Shown: positions 49,385 through 61,945 of the stretch, one piece after another
How the letters are laid out: every line of letters starts with the position of its first letter
Position numbering within the stretch: position 1 is the first letter of the stretch
Notes under the pieces: model-generated
What the model saw: only the letters and a program-made list of their open reading frames with translations
Told to the model about the DNA's origin: nothing
Database searches by the model: none
Translations under genes and position numbers: made by a program
From: Apostichopus japonicus
Lineage: Eukaryota; Echinodermata; Holothuroidea; Aspidochirotida; Stichopodidae
Direction of reading: 5' to 3'
Assembly (NCBI RefSeq): GCF_037975245.1
Contig: NC_092572.1
Location: 16,188,269 to 16,252,268, forward strand
Length of the DNA stretch: 64,000 bases

Positions 49385-52358
49385 CCACCTAATATCTCAG
49401 TCCATACAGTGGCGCGATGGCTCGGCGCACTGTACGAGCTGATGATCGAGACTCTCTTTTGCATCCCTGGTTCGAACCCCGGGTGATGACGTCTTTTACA
49501 GCAAGTGCCTGCACGGGGAGCTGTAAGTATTAGTTAATCCACCTAATATCTCAGTCCATACAGTGGCGCGATGGCTCGGCGCACTGTACGAGCTGATGAT
49601 CGAGACTCTCTTTTGCATCCCTGGTTCGAACCCCGGGTGATGACGTCTTTTACAGCAAGTGCCTGCACGGGGAGCTGTAAGTATTAGTTAATCCACCTAA
49701 TATCTCAGTCCATACAGTGGCGCGATGGCTCGGCGCACTGTACGAGCTGATGATCGAGACTCTCTTTTGCATCCCTGGTTCGAACCCCGGGTGATGACGT
49801 CTTTTGCCGATCTTTTACAGCAAGTGCCTGCACGGGGAGCTGTAAGTATTAGTTAATCCACCTAATATCTCAGTCCATACAGTGGCGCGATGGCTCGGCG
49901 CACTGTACGAGCTGATGATCGAGACTCTCTTTTGCATCCCTGGTTCGAACCCCGGGTGATGACGTCTTTTACAGCAAGTGCCTGCACGGGGAGCTGTAAG
50001 TATTAGTTAATCCACCTAATATCTCAGTCCATACAGTGGCGCGATGGCTCGGCGCACTGTACGAGCTGATGATCGAGACTCTCTTTTGCATCCCTGGTTC
50101 GAACCCCGGGTGATGACGTCTTTTGCCGATCTTTTACAGCAAGTGCCTGCACGGGGAGCTGTAAGTATTAGTTAATCCACCTAATATCTCAGTCCATACA
50201 GTGGCGCGATGGCTCGGCGCACTGTACGAGCTGATGATCGAGACTCTCTTTTGCATCCCTGGTTCGAACCCCGGGTGATGACGTCTTTTGCCGATCTTTT
50301 ACAGCAAGTGCCTGCACGGGGAGCTGTAAGTATTAGTTAATCCACCTAATATCTCAGTCCATACAGTGGCGCGATGGCTCGGCGCACTGTACGAGCTGAT
50401 GATCGAGACTCTCTTTTGCATCCCTGGTTCGAACCCCGGGTGATGACGTCTTTTACAGCAAGTGCCTGCACGGGGAGCTGTAAGTATTAGTTAATCCACC
50501 TAATATCTCAGTCCATACAGTGGCGCGATGGCTCGGCGCACTGTACGAGCTGATGATCGAGACTCTCTTTTGCATCCCTGGTTCGAACCCCGGGTGATGA
50601 CGTCTTTTGCCGATCTTTTACAGCAAGTGCCTGCACGGGGAGCTGTAAGTATTAGTTAATCCACCTAATATCTCAGTCCATACAGTGGCGCGATGGCTCG
50701 GCGCACTGTACGAGCTGATGATCGAGACTCTCTTTTGCATCCCTGGTTCGAACCCCGGGTGATGACGTCTTTTGCCGATCTTTTACAGCAAGTGCCTGCA
50801 CGGGGAGCTGTAAGTATTAGTTAATCCACCTAATATCTCAGTCCATACAGTGGCGCGATGGCTCGGCGCACTGTACGAGCTGATGATCGAGACTCTCTTT
50901 TGCATCCCTGGTTCGAACCCCGGGTGATGACGTCTTTTGCCGATCTTTTACAGCAAGTGCCTGCACGGGGAGCTGTAAGTATTAGTTAATCCACCTAATA
51001 TCTCAGTCCATACAGTGGCGCGATGGCTCGGCGCACTGTACGAGCTGATGATCGAGACTCTCTTTTGCATCCCTGGTTCGAACCCCGGGTGATGACGTCT
51101 TTTACAGCAAGTGCCTGCACGGGGAGCTGTAAGTATTAGTTAATCCACCTAATATCTCAGTCCATACAGTGGCGCGATGGCTCGGCGCACTGTACGAGCT
51201 GATGATCGAGACTCTCTTTTGCATCCCTGGTTCGAACCCCGGGTGATGACGTCTTTTGCCGATCTTTTACAGCAAGTGCCTGCACGGGGAGCTGTAAGTA
51301 TTAGTTAATCCACCTAATATCTCAGTCCATACAGTGGCGCGATGGCTCGGCGCACTGTACGAGCTGATGATCGAGACTCTCTTTTGCATCCCTGGTTCGA
51401 ACCCCGGGTGATGACGTCTTTTGCCGATCTTTTACAGCAAGTGCCTGCACGGGGAGCTGTAAGTATTAGTTAATCCACCTAATATCTCAGTCCATACAGT
51501 GGCGCGATGGCTCGGCGCACTGTACGAGCTGATGATCGAGACTCTCTTTTGCATCCCTGGTTCGAACCCCGGGTGATGACGTCTTTTACAGCAAGTGCCT
51601 GCACGGGGAGCTGTAAGTATTAGTTAATCCACCTAATATCTCAGTCCATACAGTGGCGCGATGGCTCGGCGCACTGTACGAGCTGATGATCGAGACTCTC
51701 TTTTGCATCCCTGGTTCGAACCCCGGGTGATGACGTCTTTTACAGCAAGTGCCTGCACGGGGAGCTGTAAGTATTAGTTAATCCACCTAATATCTCAGTC
51801 CATACAGTGGCGCGATGGCTCGGCGCACTGTACGAGCTGATGATCGAGACTCTCTTTTGCATCCCTGGTTCGAACCCCGGGTGATGACGTCTTTTGCCGA
51901 TCTTTTACAGCAAGTGCCTGCACGGGGAGCTGTAAGTATTAGTTAATCCACCTAATATCTCAGTCCATACAGTGGCGCGATGGCTCGGCGCACTGTACGA
52001 GCTGATGATCGAGACTCTCTTTTGCATCCCTGGTTCGAACCCCGGGTGATGACGTCTTTTACAGCAAGTGCCTGCACGGGGAGCTGTAAGTATTAGTTAA
52101 TCCACCTAATATCTCAGTCCATACAGTGGCGCGATGGCTCGGCGCACTGTACGAGCTGATGATCGAGACTCTCTTTTGCATCCCTGGTTCGAACCCCGGG
52201 TGATGACGTCTTTTGCCGATCTTTTACAGCAAGTGCCTGCACGGGGAGCTGTAAGTATTAGTTAATCCACCTAATATCTCAGTCCATACAGTGGCGCGAT
52301 GGCTCGGCGCACTGTACGAGCTGATGATCGAGACTCTCTTTTGCATCCCTGGTTCGAA

Positions 52359-52361
52359 CCC
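52359..52361 (+). other. One-base C deletion in array 3
   Basis: The unit starting at 52267 reads GAACCCGGG where others read GAACCCCGGG, making it 164 bp. It is the only private change I noticed in array 3, and it opens a spurious 60-codon minus-strand frame at 52224-52406. Confidence 0.85.
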
Positions 52362-53706
52362 GGGTGATGACGTCTTTTGCCGATCTTTTACAGCAAGTGC
52401 CTGCACGGGGAGCTGTAAGTATTAGTTAATCCACCTAATATCTCAGTCCATACAGTGGCGCGATGGCTCGGCGCACTGTACGAGCTGATGATCGAGACTC
52501 TCTTTTGCATCCCTGGTTCGAACCCCGGGTGATGACGTCTTTTACAGCAAGTGCCTGCACGGGGAGCTGTAAGTATTAGTTAATCCACCTAATATCTCAG
52601 TCCATACAGTGGCGCGATGGCTCGGCGCACTGTACGAGCTGATGATCGAGACTCTCTTTTGCATCCCTGGTTCGAACCCCGGGTGATGACGTCTTTTGCC
52701 GATCTTTTACAGCAAGTGCCTGCACGGGGAGCTGTAAGTATTAGTTAATCCACCTAATATCTCAGTCCATACAGTGGCGCGATGGCTCGGCGCACTGTAC
52801 GAGCTGATGATCGAGACTCTCTTTTGCATCCCTGGTTCGAACCCCGGGTGATGACGTCTTTTGCCGATCTTTTACAGCAAGTGCCTGCACGGGGAGCTGT
52901 AAGTATTAGTTAATCCACCTAATATCTCAGTCCATACAGTGGCGCGATGGCTCGGCGCACTGTACGAGCTGATGATCGAGACTCTCTTTTGCATCCCTGG
53001 TTCGAACCCCGGGTGATGACGTCTTTTACAGCAAGTGCCTGCACGGGGAGCTGTAAGTATTAGTTAATCCACCTAATATCTCAGTCCATACAGTGGCGCG
53101 ATGGCTCGGCGCACTGTACGAGCTGATGATCGAGACTCTCTTTTGCATCCCTGGTTCGAACCCCGGGTGATGACGTCTTTTGCCGATCTTTTACAGCAAG
53201 TGCCTGCACGGGGAGCTGTAAGTATTAGTTAATCCACCTAATATCTCAGTCCATACAGTGGCGCGATGGCTCGGCGCACTGTACGAGCTGATGATCGAGA
53301 CTCTCTTTTGCATCCCTGGTTCGAACCCCGGGTGATGACGTCTTTTACAGCAAGTGCCTGCACGGGGAGCTGTAAGTATTAGTTAATCCACCTAATATCT
53401 CAGTCCATACAGTGGCGCGATGGCTCGGCGCACTGTACGAGCTGATGATCGAGACTCTCTTTTGCATCCCTGGTTCGAACCCCGGGTGATGACGTCTTTT
53501 GCCGATCTTTTACAGCAAGTGCCTGCACGGGGAGCTGTAAGTATTAGTTAATCCACCTAATATCTCAGTCCATACAGTGGCGCGATGGCTCGGCGCACTG
53601 TACGAGCTGATGATCGAGACTCTCTTTTGCATCCCTGGTTCGAACCCCGGGTGATGACGTCTTTTACAGCAAGTGCCTGCACGGGGAGCTGTAAGTATTA
53701 GTTAAT

Positions 53707-56700
53707 CCACCTAATATCTCAGTCCATACAGTGGCGCGATGGCTCGGCGCACTGTACGAGCTGATGATCGAGACTCTCTTTTGCATCCCTGGTTCGAACC
53801 CCGGGTGATGACGTCTTTTGCCGATCTTTTACAGCAAGTGCCTGCACGGGGAGCTGTAAGTATTAGTTAATCCACCTAATATCTCAGTCCATACAGTGGC
53901 GCGATGGCTCGGCGCACTGTACGAGCTGATGATCGAGACTCTCTTTTGCATCCCTGGTTCGAACCCCGGGTGATGACGTCTTTTGCCGATCTTTTACAGC
54001 AAGTGCCTGCACGGGGAGCTGTAAGTATTAGTTAATCCACCTAATATCTCAGTCCATACAGTGGCGCGATGGCTCGGCGCACTGTACGAGCTGATGATCG
54101 AGACTCTCTTTTGCATCCCTGGTTCGAACCCCGGGTGATGACGTCTTTTACAGCAAGTGCCTGCACGGGGAGCTGTAAGTATTAGTTAATCCACCTAATA
54201 TCTCAGTCCATACAGTGGCGCGATGGCTCGGCGCACTGTACGAGCTGATGATCGAGACTCTCTTTTGCATCCCTGGTTCGAACCCCGGGTGATGACGTCT
54301 TTTGCCGATCTTTTACAGCAAGTGCCTGCACGGGGAGCTGTAAGTATTAGTTAATCCACCTAATATCTCAGTCCATACAGTGGCGCGATGGCTCGGCGCA
54401 CTGTACGAGCTGATGATCGAGACTCTCTTTTGCATCCCTGGTTCGAACCCCGGGTGATGACGTCTTTTGCCGATCTTTTACAGCAAGTGCCTGCACGGGG
54501 AGCTGTAAGTATTAGTTAATCCACCTAATATCTCAGTCCATACAGTGGCGCGATGGCTCGGCGCACTGTACGAGCTGATGATCGAGACTCTCTTTTGCAT
54601 CCCTGGTTCGAACCCCGGGTGATGACGTCTTTTACAGCAAGTGCCTGCACGGGGAGCTGTAAGTATTAGTTAATCCACCTAATATCTCAGTCCATACAGT
54701 GGCGCGATGGCTCGGCGCACTGTACGAGCTGATGATCGAGACTCTCTTTTGCATCCCTGGTTCGAACCCCGGGTGATGACGTCTTTTGCCGATCTTTTAC
54801 AGCAAGTGCCTGCACGGGGAGCTGTAAGTATTAGTTAATCCACCTAATATCTCAGTCCATACAGTGGCGCGATGGCTCGGCGCACTGTACGAGCTGATGA
54901 TCGAGACTCTCTTTTGCATCCCTGGTTCGAACCCCGGGTGATGACGTCTTTTGCCGATCTTTTACAGCAAGTGCCTGCACGGGGAGCTGTAAGTATTAGT
55001 TAATCCACCTAATATCTCAGTCCATACAGTGGCGCGATGGCTCGGCGCACTGTACGAGCTGATGATCGAGACTCTCTTTTGCATCCCTGGTTCGAACCCC
55101 GGGTGATGACGTCTTTTGCCGATCTTTTACAGCAAGTGCCTGCACGGGGAGCTGTAAGTATTAGTTAATCCACCTAATATCTCAGTCCATACAGTGGCGC
55201 GATGGCTCGGCGCACTGTACGAGCTGATGATCGAGACTCTCTTTTGCATCCCTGGTTCGAACCCCGGGTGATGACGTCTTTTACAGCAAGTGCCTGCACG
55301 GGGAGCTGTAAGTATTAGTTAATCCACCTAATATCTCAGTCCATACAGTGGCGCGATGGCTCGGCGCACTGTACGAGCTGATGATCGAGACTCTCTTTTG
55401 CATCCCTGGTTCGAACCCCGGGTGATGACGTCTTTTGCCGATCTTTTACAGCAAGTGCCTGCACGGGGAGCTGTAAGTATTAGTTAATCCACCTAATATC
55501 TCAGTCCATACAGTGGCGCGATGGCTCGGCGCACTGTACGAGCTGATGATCGAGACTCTCTTTTGCATCCCTGGTTCGAACCCCGGGTGATGACGTCTTT
55601 TGCCGATCTTTTACAGCAAGTGCCTGCACGGGGAGCTGTAAGTATTAGTTAATCCACCTAATATCTCAGTCCATACAGTGGCGCGATGGCTCGGCGCACT
55701 GTACGAGCTGATGATCGAGACTCTCTTTTGCATCCCTGGTTCGAACCCCGGGTGATGACGTCTTTTACAGCAAGTGCCTGCACGGGGAGCTGTAAGTATT
55801 AGTTAATCCACCTAATATCTCAGTCCATACAGTGGCGCGATGGCTCGGCGCACTGTACGAGCTGATGATCGAGACTCTCTTTTGCATCCCTGGTTCGAAC
55901 CCCGGGTGATGACGTCTTTTGCCGATCTTTTACAGCAAGTGCCTGCACGGGGAGCTGTAAGTATTAGTTAATCCACCTAATATCTCAGTCCATACAGTGG
56001 CGCGATGGCTCGGCGCACTGTACGAGCTGATGATCGAGACTCTCTTTTGCATCCCTGGTTCGAACCCCGGGTGATGACGTCTTTTACAGCAAGTGCCTGC
56101 ACGGGGAGCTGTAAGTATTAGTTAATCCACCTAATATCTCAGTCCATACAGTGGCGCGATGGCTCGGCGCACTGTACGAGCTGATGATCGAGACTCTCTT
56201 TTGCATCCCTGGTTCGAACCCCGGGTGATGACGTCTTTTGCCGATCTTTTACAGCAAGTGCCTGCACGGGGAGCTGTAAGTATTAGTTAATCCACCTAAT
56301 ATCTCAGTCCATACAGTGGCGCGATGGCTCGGCGCACTGTACGAGCTGATGATCGAGACTCTCTTTTGCATCCCTGGTTCGAACCCCGGGTGATGACGTC
56401 TTTTACAGCAAGTGCCTGCACGGGGAGCTGTAAGTATTAGTTAATCCACCTAATATCTCAGTCCATACAGTGGCGCGATGGCTCGGCGCACTGTACGAGC
56501 TGATGATCGAGACTCTCTTTTGCATCCCTGGTTCGAACCCCGGGTGATGACGTCTTTTGCCGATCTTTTACAGCAAGTGCCTGCACGGGGAGCTGTAAGT
56601 ATTAGTTAATCCACCTAATATCTCAGTCCATACAGTGGCGCGATGGCTCGGCGCACTGTACGAGCTGATGATCGAGACTCTCTTTTGCATCCCTGGTTCG

Positions 56701-57094
56701 AACCCCGGGTGATGACGTCTTTTACAGCAAGTGCCTGCACGGGGAGCTGTAAGTATTAGTTAATCCACCTAATATCTCAGTCCATACAGTGGCGCGATGG
56801 CTCGGCGCACTGTACGAGCTGATGATCGAGACTCTCTTTTGCATCCCTGGTTCGAACCCCGGGTGATGACGTCTTTTGCCGATCTTTTACAGCAAGTGCC
56901 TGCACGGGGAGCTGTAAGTATTAGTTAATCCACCTAATATCTCAGTCCATACAGTGGCGCGATGGCTCGGCGCACTGTACGAGCTGATGATCGAGACTCT
57001 CTTTTGCATCCCTGGTTCGAACCCCGGGTGATGACGTCTTTTGCCGATCTTTTACAGCAAGTGCCTGCACGGGGAGCTGTAAGTATTAGTTAAT
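53707..57094 (+). repeat. Copy 1 of a 21-unit L/S order shared within array 3
   Basis: Writing each unit as L or S, the 21 units from 53707 read LLSLLSLLLSLLSLSLSLSLL. The same order and the same total of 3388 bp occur at 57909-61296, offset by 26 units (4202 bp). The flanking units differ on both sides. Suggests a segmental duplication, but array 3 has no other markers to confirm it. Confidence 0.55.
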
Positions 57095-57589
57095 CCACCT
57101 AATATCTCAGTCCATACAGTGGCGCGATGGCTCGGCGCACTGTACGAGCTGATGATCGAGACTCTCTTTTGCATCCCTGGTTCGAACCCCGGGTGATGAC
57201 GTCTTTTGCCGATCTTTTACAGCAAGTGCCTGCACGGGGAGCTGTAAGTATTAGTTAATCCACCTAATATCTCAGTCCATACAGTGGCGCGATGGCTCGG
57301 CGCACTGTACGAGCTGATGATCGAGACTCTCTTTTGCATCCCTGGTTCGAACCCCGGGTGATGACGTCTTTTGCCGATCTTTTACAGCAAGTGCCTGCAC
57401 GGGGAGCTGTAAGTATTAGTTAATCCACCTAATATCTCAGTCCATACAGTGGCGCGATGGCTCGGCGCACTGTACGAGCTGATGATCGAGACTCTCTTTT
57501 GCATCCCTGGTTCGAACCCCGGGTGATGACGTCTTTTGCCGATCTTTTACAGCAAGTGCCTGCACGGGGAGCTGTAAGTATTAGTTAAT
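56765..57589 (+). repeat. Longest run of L units in array 3
   Basis: Five consecutive L units start at 56765, 56930, 57095, 57260 and 57425. All other L runs in array 3 are three or fewer. Confidence 0.9.
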
Positions 57590-57908
57590 CCACCTAATAT
57601 CTCAGTCCATACAGTGGCGCGATGGCTCGGCGCACTGTACGAGCTGATGATCGAGACTCTCTTTTGCATCCCTGGTTCGAACCCCGGGTGATGACGTCTT
57701 TTACAGCAAGTGCCTGCACGGGGAGCTGTAAGTATTAGTTAATCCACCTAATATCTCAGTCCATACAGTGGCGCGATGGCTCGGCGCACTGTACGAGCTG
57801 ATGATCGAGACTCTCTTTTGCATCCCTGGTTCGAACCCCGGGTGATGACGTCTTTTGCCGATCTTTTACAGCAAGTGCCTGCACGGGGAGCTGTAAGTAT
57901 TAGTTAAT

Positions 57909-60900
57909 CCACCTAATATCTCAGTCCATACAGTGGCGCGATGGCTCGGCGCACTGTACGAGCTGATGATCGAGACTCTCTTTTGCATCCCTGGTTCGAA
58001 CCCCGGGTGATGACGTCTTTTGCCGATCTTTTACAGCAAGTGCCTGCACGGGGAGCTGTAAGTATTAGTTAATCCACCTAATATCTCAGTCCATACAGTG
58101 GCGCGATGGCTCGGCGCACTGTACGAGCTGATGATCGAGACTCTCTTTTGCATCCCTGGTTCGAACCCCGGGTGATGACGTCTTTTGCCGATCTTTTACA
58201 GCAAGTGCCTGCACGGGGAGCTGTAAGTATTAGTTAATCCACCTAATATCTCAGTCCATACAGTGGCGCGATGGCTCGGCGCACTGTACGAGCTGATGAT
58301 CGAGACTCTCTTTTGCATCCCTGGTTCGAACCCCGGGTGATGACGTCTTTTACAGCAAGTGCCTGCACGGGGAGCTGTAAGTATTAGTTAATCCACCTAA
58401 TATCTCAGTCCATACAGTGGCGCGATGGCTCGGCGCACTGTACGAGCTGATGATCGAGACTCTCTTTTGCATCCCTGGTTCGAACCCCGGGTGATGACGT
58501 CTTTTGCCGATCTTTTACAGCAAGTGCCTGCACGGGGAGCTGTAAGTATTAGTTAATCCACCTAATATCTCAGTCCATACAGTGGCGCGATGGCTCGGCG
58601 CACTGTACGAGCTGATGATCGAGACTCTCTTTTGCATCCCTGGTTCGAACCCCGGGTGATGACGTCTTTTGCCGATCTTTTACAGCAAGTGCCTGCACGG
58701 GGAGCTGTAAGTATTAGTTAATCCACCTAATATCTCAGTCCATACAGTGGCGCGATGGCTCGGCGCACTGTACGAGCTGATGATCGAGACTCTCTTTTGC
58801 ATCCCTGGTTCGAACCCCGGGTGATGACGTCTTTTACAGCAAGTGCCTGCACGGGGAGCTGTAAGTATTAGTTAATCCACCTAATATCTCAGTCCATACA
58901 GTGGCGCGATGGCTCGGCGCACTGTACGAGCTGATGATCGAGACTCTCTTTTGCATCCCTGGTTCGAACCCCGGGTGATGACGTCTTTTGCCGATCTTTT
59001 ACAGCAAGTGCCTGCACGGGGAGCTGTAAGTATTAGTTAATCCACCTAATATCTCAGTCCATACAGTGGCGCGATGGCTCGGCGCACTGTACGAGCTGAT
59101 GATCGAGACTCTCTTTTGCATCCCTGGTTCGAACCCCGGGTGATGACGTCTTTTGCCGATCTTTTACAGCAAGTGCCTGCACGGGGAGCTGTAAGTATTA
59201 GTTAATCCACCTAATATCTCAGTCCATACAGTGGCGCGATGGCTCGGCGCACTGTACGAGCTGATGATCGAGACTCTCTTTTGCATCCCTGGTTCGAACC
59301 CCGGGTGATGACGTCTTTTGCCGATCTTTTACAGCAAGTGCCTGCACGGGGAGCTGTAAGTATTAGTTAATCCACCTAATATCTCAGTCCATACAGTGGC
59401 GCGATGGCTCGGCGCACTGTACGAGCTGATGATCGAGACTCTCTTTTGCATCCCTGGTTCGAACCCCGGGTGATGACGTCTTTTACAGCAAGTGCCTGCA
59501 CGGGGAGCTGTAAGTATTAGTTAATCCACCTAATATCTCAGTCCATACAGTGGCGCGATGGCTCGGCGCACTGTACGAGCTGATGATCGAGACTCTCTTT
59601 TGCATCCCTGGTTCGAACCCCGGGTGATGACGTCTTTTGCCGATCTTTTACAGCAAGTGCCTGCACGGGGAGCTGTAAGTATTAGTTAATCCACCTAATA
59701 TCTCAGTCCATACAGTGGCGCGATGGCTCGGCGCACTGTACGAGCTGATGATCGAGACTCTCTTTTGCATCCCTGGTTCGAACCCCGGGTGATGACGTCT
59801 TTTGCCGATCTTTTACAGCAAGTGCCTGCACGGGGAGCTGTAAGTATTAGTTAATCCACCTAATATCTCAGTCCATACAGTGGCGCGATGGCTCGGCGCA
59901 CTGTACGAGCTGATGATCGAGACTCTCTTTTGCATCCCTGGTTCGAACCCCGGGTGATGACGTCTTTTACAGCAAGTGCCTGCACGGGGAGCTGTAAGTA
60001 TTAGTTAATCCACCTAATATCTCAGTCCATACAGTGGCGCGATGGCTCGGCGCACTGTACGAGCTGATGATCGAGACTCTCTTTTGCATCCCTGGTTCGA
60101 ACCCCGGGTGATGACGTCTTTTGCCGATCTTTTACAGCAAGTGCCTGCACGGGGAGCTGTAAGTATTAGTTAATCCACCTAATATCTCAGTCCATACAGT
60201 GGCGCGATGGCTCGGCGCACTGTACGAGCTGATGATCGAGACTCTCTTTTGCATCCCTGGTTCGAACCCCGGGTGATGACGTCTTTTACAGCAAGTGCCT
60301 GCACGGGGAGCTGTAAGTATTAGTTAATCCACCTAATATCTCAGTCCATACAGTGGCGCGATGGCTCGGCGCACTGTACGAGCTGATGATCGAGACTCTC
60401 TTTTGCATCCCTGGTTCGAACCCCGGGTGATGACGTCTTTTGCCGATCTTTTACAGCAAGTGCCTGCACGGGGAGCTGTAAGTATTAGTTAATCCACCTA
60501 ATATCTCAGTCCATACAGTGGCGCGATGGCTCGGCGCACTGTACGAGCTGATGATCGAGACTCTCTTTTGCATCCCTGGTTCGAACCCCGGGTGATGACG
60601 TCTTTTACAGCAAGTGCCTGCACGGGGAGCTGTAAGTATTAGTTAATCCACCTAATATCTCAGTCCATACAGTGGCGCGATGGCTCGGCGCACTGTACGA
60701 GCTGATGATCGAGACTCTCTTTTGCATCCCTGGTTCGAACCCCGGGTGATGACGTCTTTTGCCGATCTTTTACAGCAAGTGCCTGCACGGGGAGCTGTAA
60801 GTATTAGTTAATCCACCTAATATCTCAGTCCATACAGTGGCGCGATGGCTCGGCGCACTGTACGAGCTGATGATCGAGACTCTCTTTTGCATCCCTGGTT

Positions 60901-61296
60901 CGAACCCCGGGTGATGACGTCTTTTACAGCAAGTGCCTGCACGGGGAGCTGTAAGTATTAGTTAATCCACCTAATATCTCAGTCCATACAGTGGCGCGAT
61001 GGCTCGGCGCACTGTACGAGCTGATGATCGAGACTCTCTTTTGCATCCCTGGTTCGAACCCCGGGTGATGACGTCTTTTGCCGATCTTTTACAGCAAGTG
61101 CCTGCACGGGGAGCTGTAAGTATTAGTTAATCCACCTAATATCTCAGTCCATACAGTGGCGCGATGGCTCGGCGCACTGTACGAGCTGATGATCGAGACT
61201 CTCTTTTGCATCCCTGGTTCGAACCCCGGGTGATGACGTCTTTTGCCGATCTTTTACAGCAAGTGCCTGCACGGGGAGCTGTAAGTATTAGTTAAT
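57909..61296 (+). repeat. Copy 2 of the 21-unit L/S order
   Basis: Same 21-unit order as 53707-57094, over 3388 bp. The matching stretch is preceded by L where copy 1 is preceded by S, and followed by S where copy 1 is followed by L. Confidence 0.55.
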
Positions 61297-61945
61297 CCAC
61301 CTAATATCTCAGTCCATACAGTGGCGCGATGGCTCGGCGCACTGTACGAGCTGATGATCGAGACTCTCTTTTGCATCCCTGGTTCGAACCCCGGGTGATG
61401 ACGTCTTTTACAGCAAGTGCCTGCACGGGGAGCTGTAAGTATTAGTTAATCCACCTAATATCTCAGTCCATACAGTGGCGCGATGGCTCGGCGCACTGTA
61501 CGAGCTGATGATCGAGACTCTCTTTTGCATCCCTGGTTCGAACCCCGGGTGATGACGTCTTTTGCCGATCTTTTACAGCAAGTGCCTGCACGGGGAGCTG
61601 TAAGTATTAGTTAATCCACCTAATATCTCAGTCCATACAGTGGCGCGATGGCTCGGCGCACTGTACGAGCTGATGATCGAGACTCTCTTTTGCATCCCTG
61701 GTTCGAACCCCGGGTGATGACGTCTTTTGCCGATCTTTTACAGCAAGTGCCTGCACGGGGAGCTGTAAGTATTAGTTAATCCACCTAATATCTCAGTCCA
61801 TACAGTGGCGCGATGGCTCGGCGCACTGTACGAGCTGATGATCGAGACTCTCTTTTGCATCCCTGGTTCGAACCCCGGGTGATGACGTCTTTTGCCGATC
61901 TTTTACAGCAAGTGCCTGCACGGGGAGCTGTAAGTATTAGTTAAT

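Noticed and set aside
52224-52406. 60-codon open frame on the minus strand
   Set aside because: It results from the single C deletion at about 52360 and is repeat translation.
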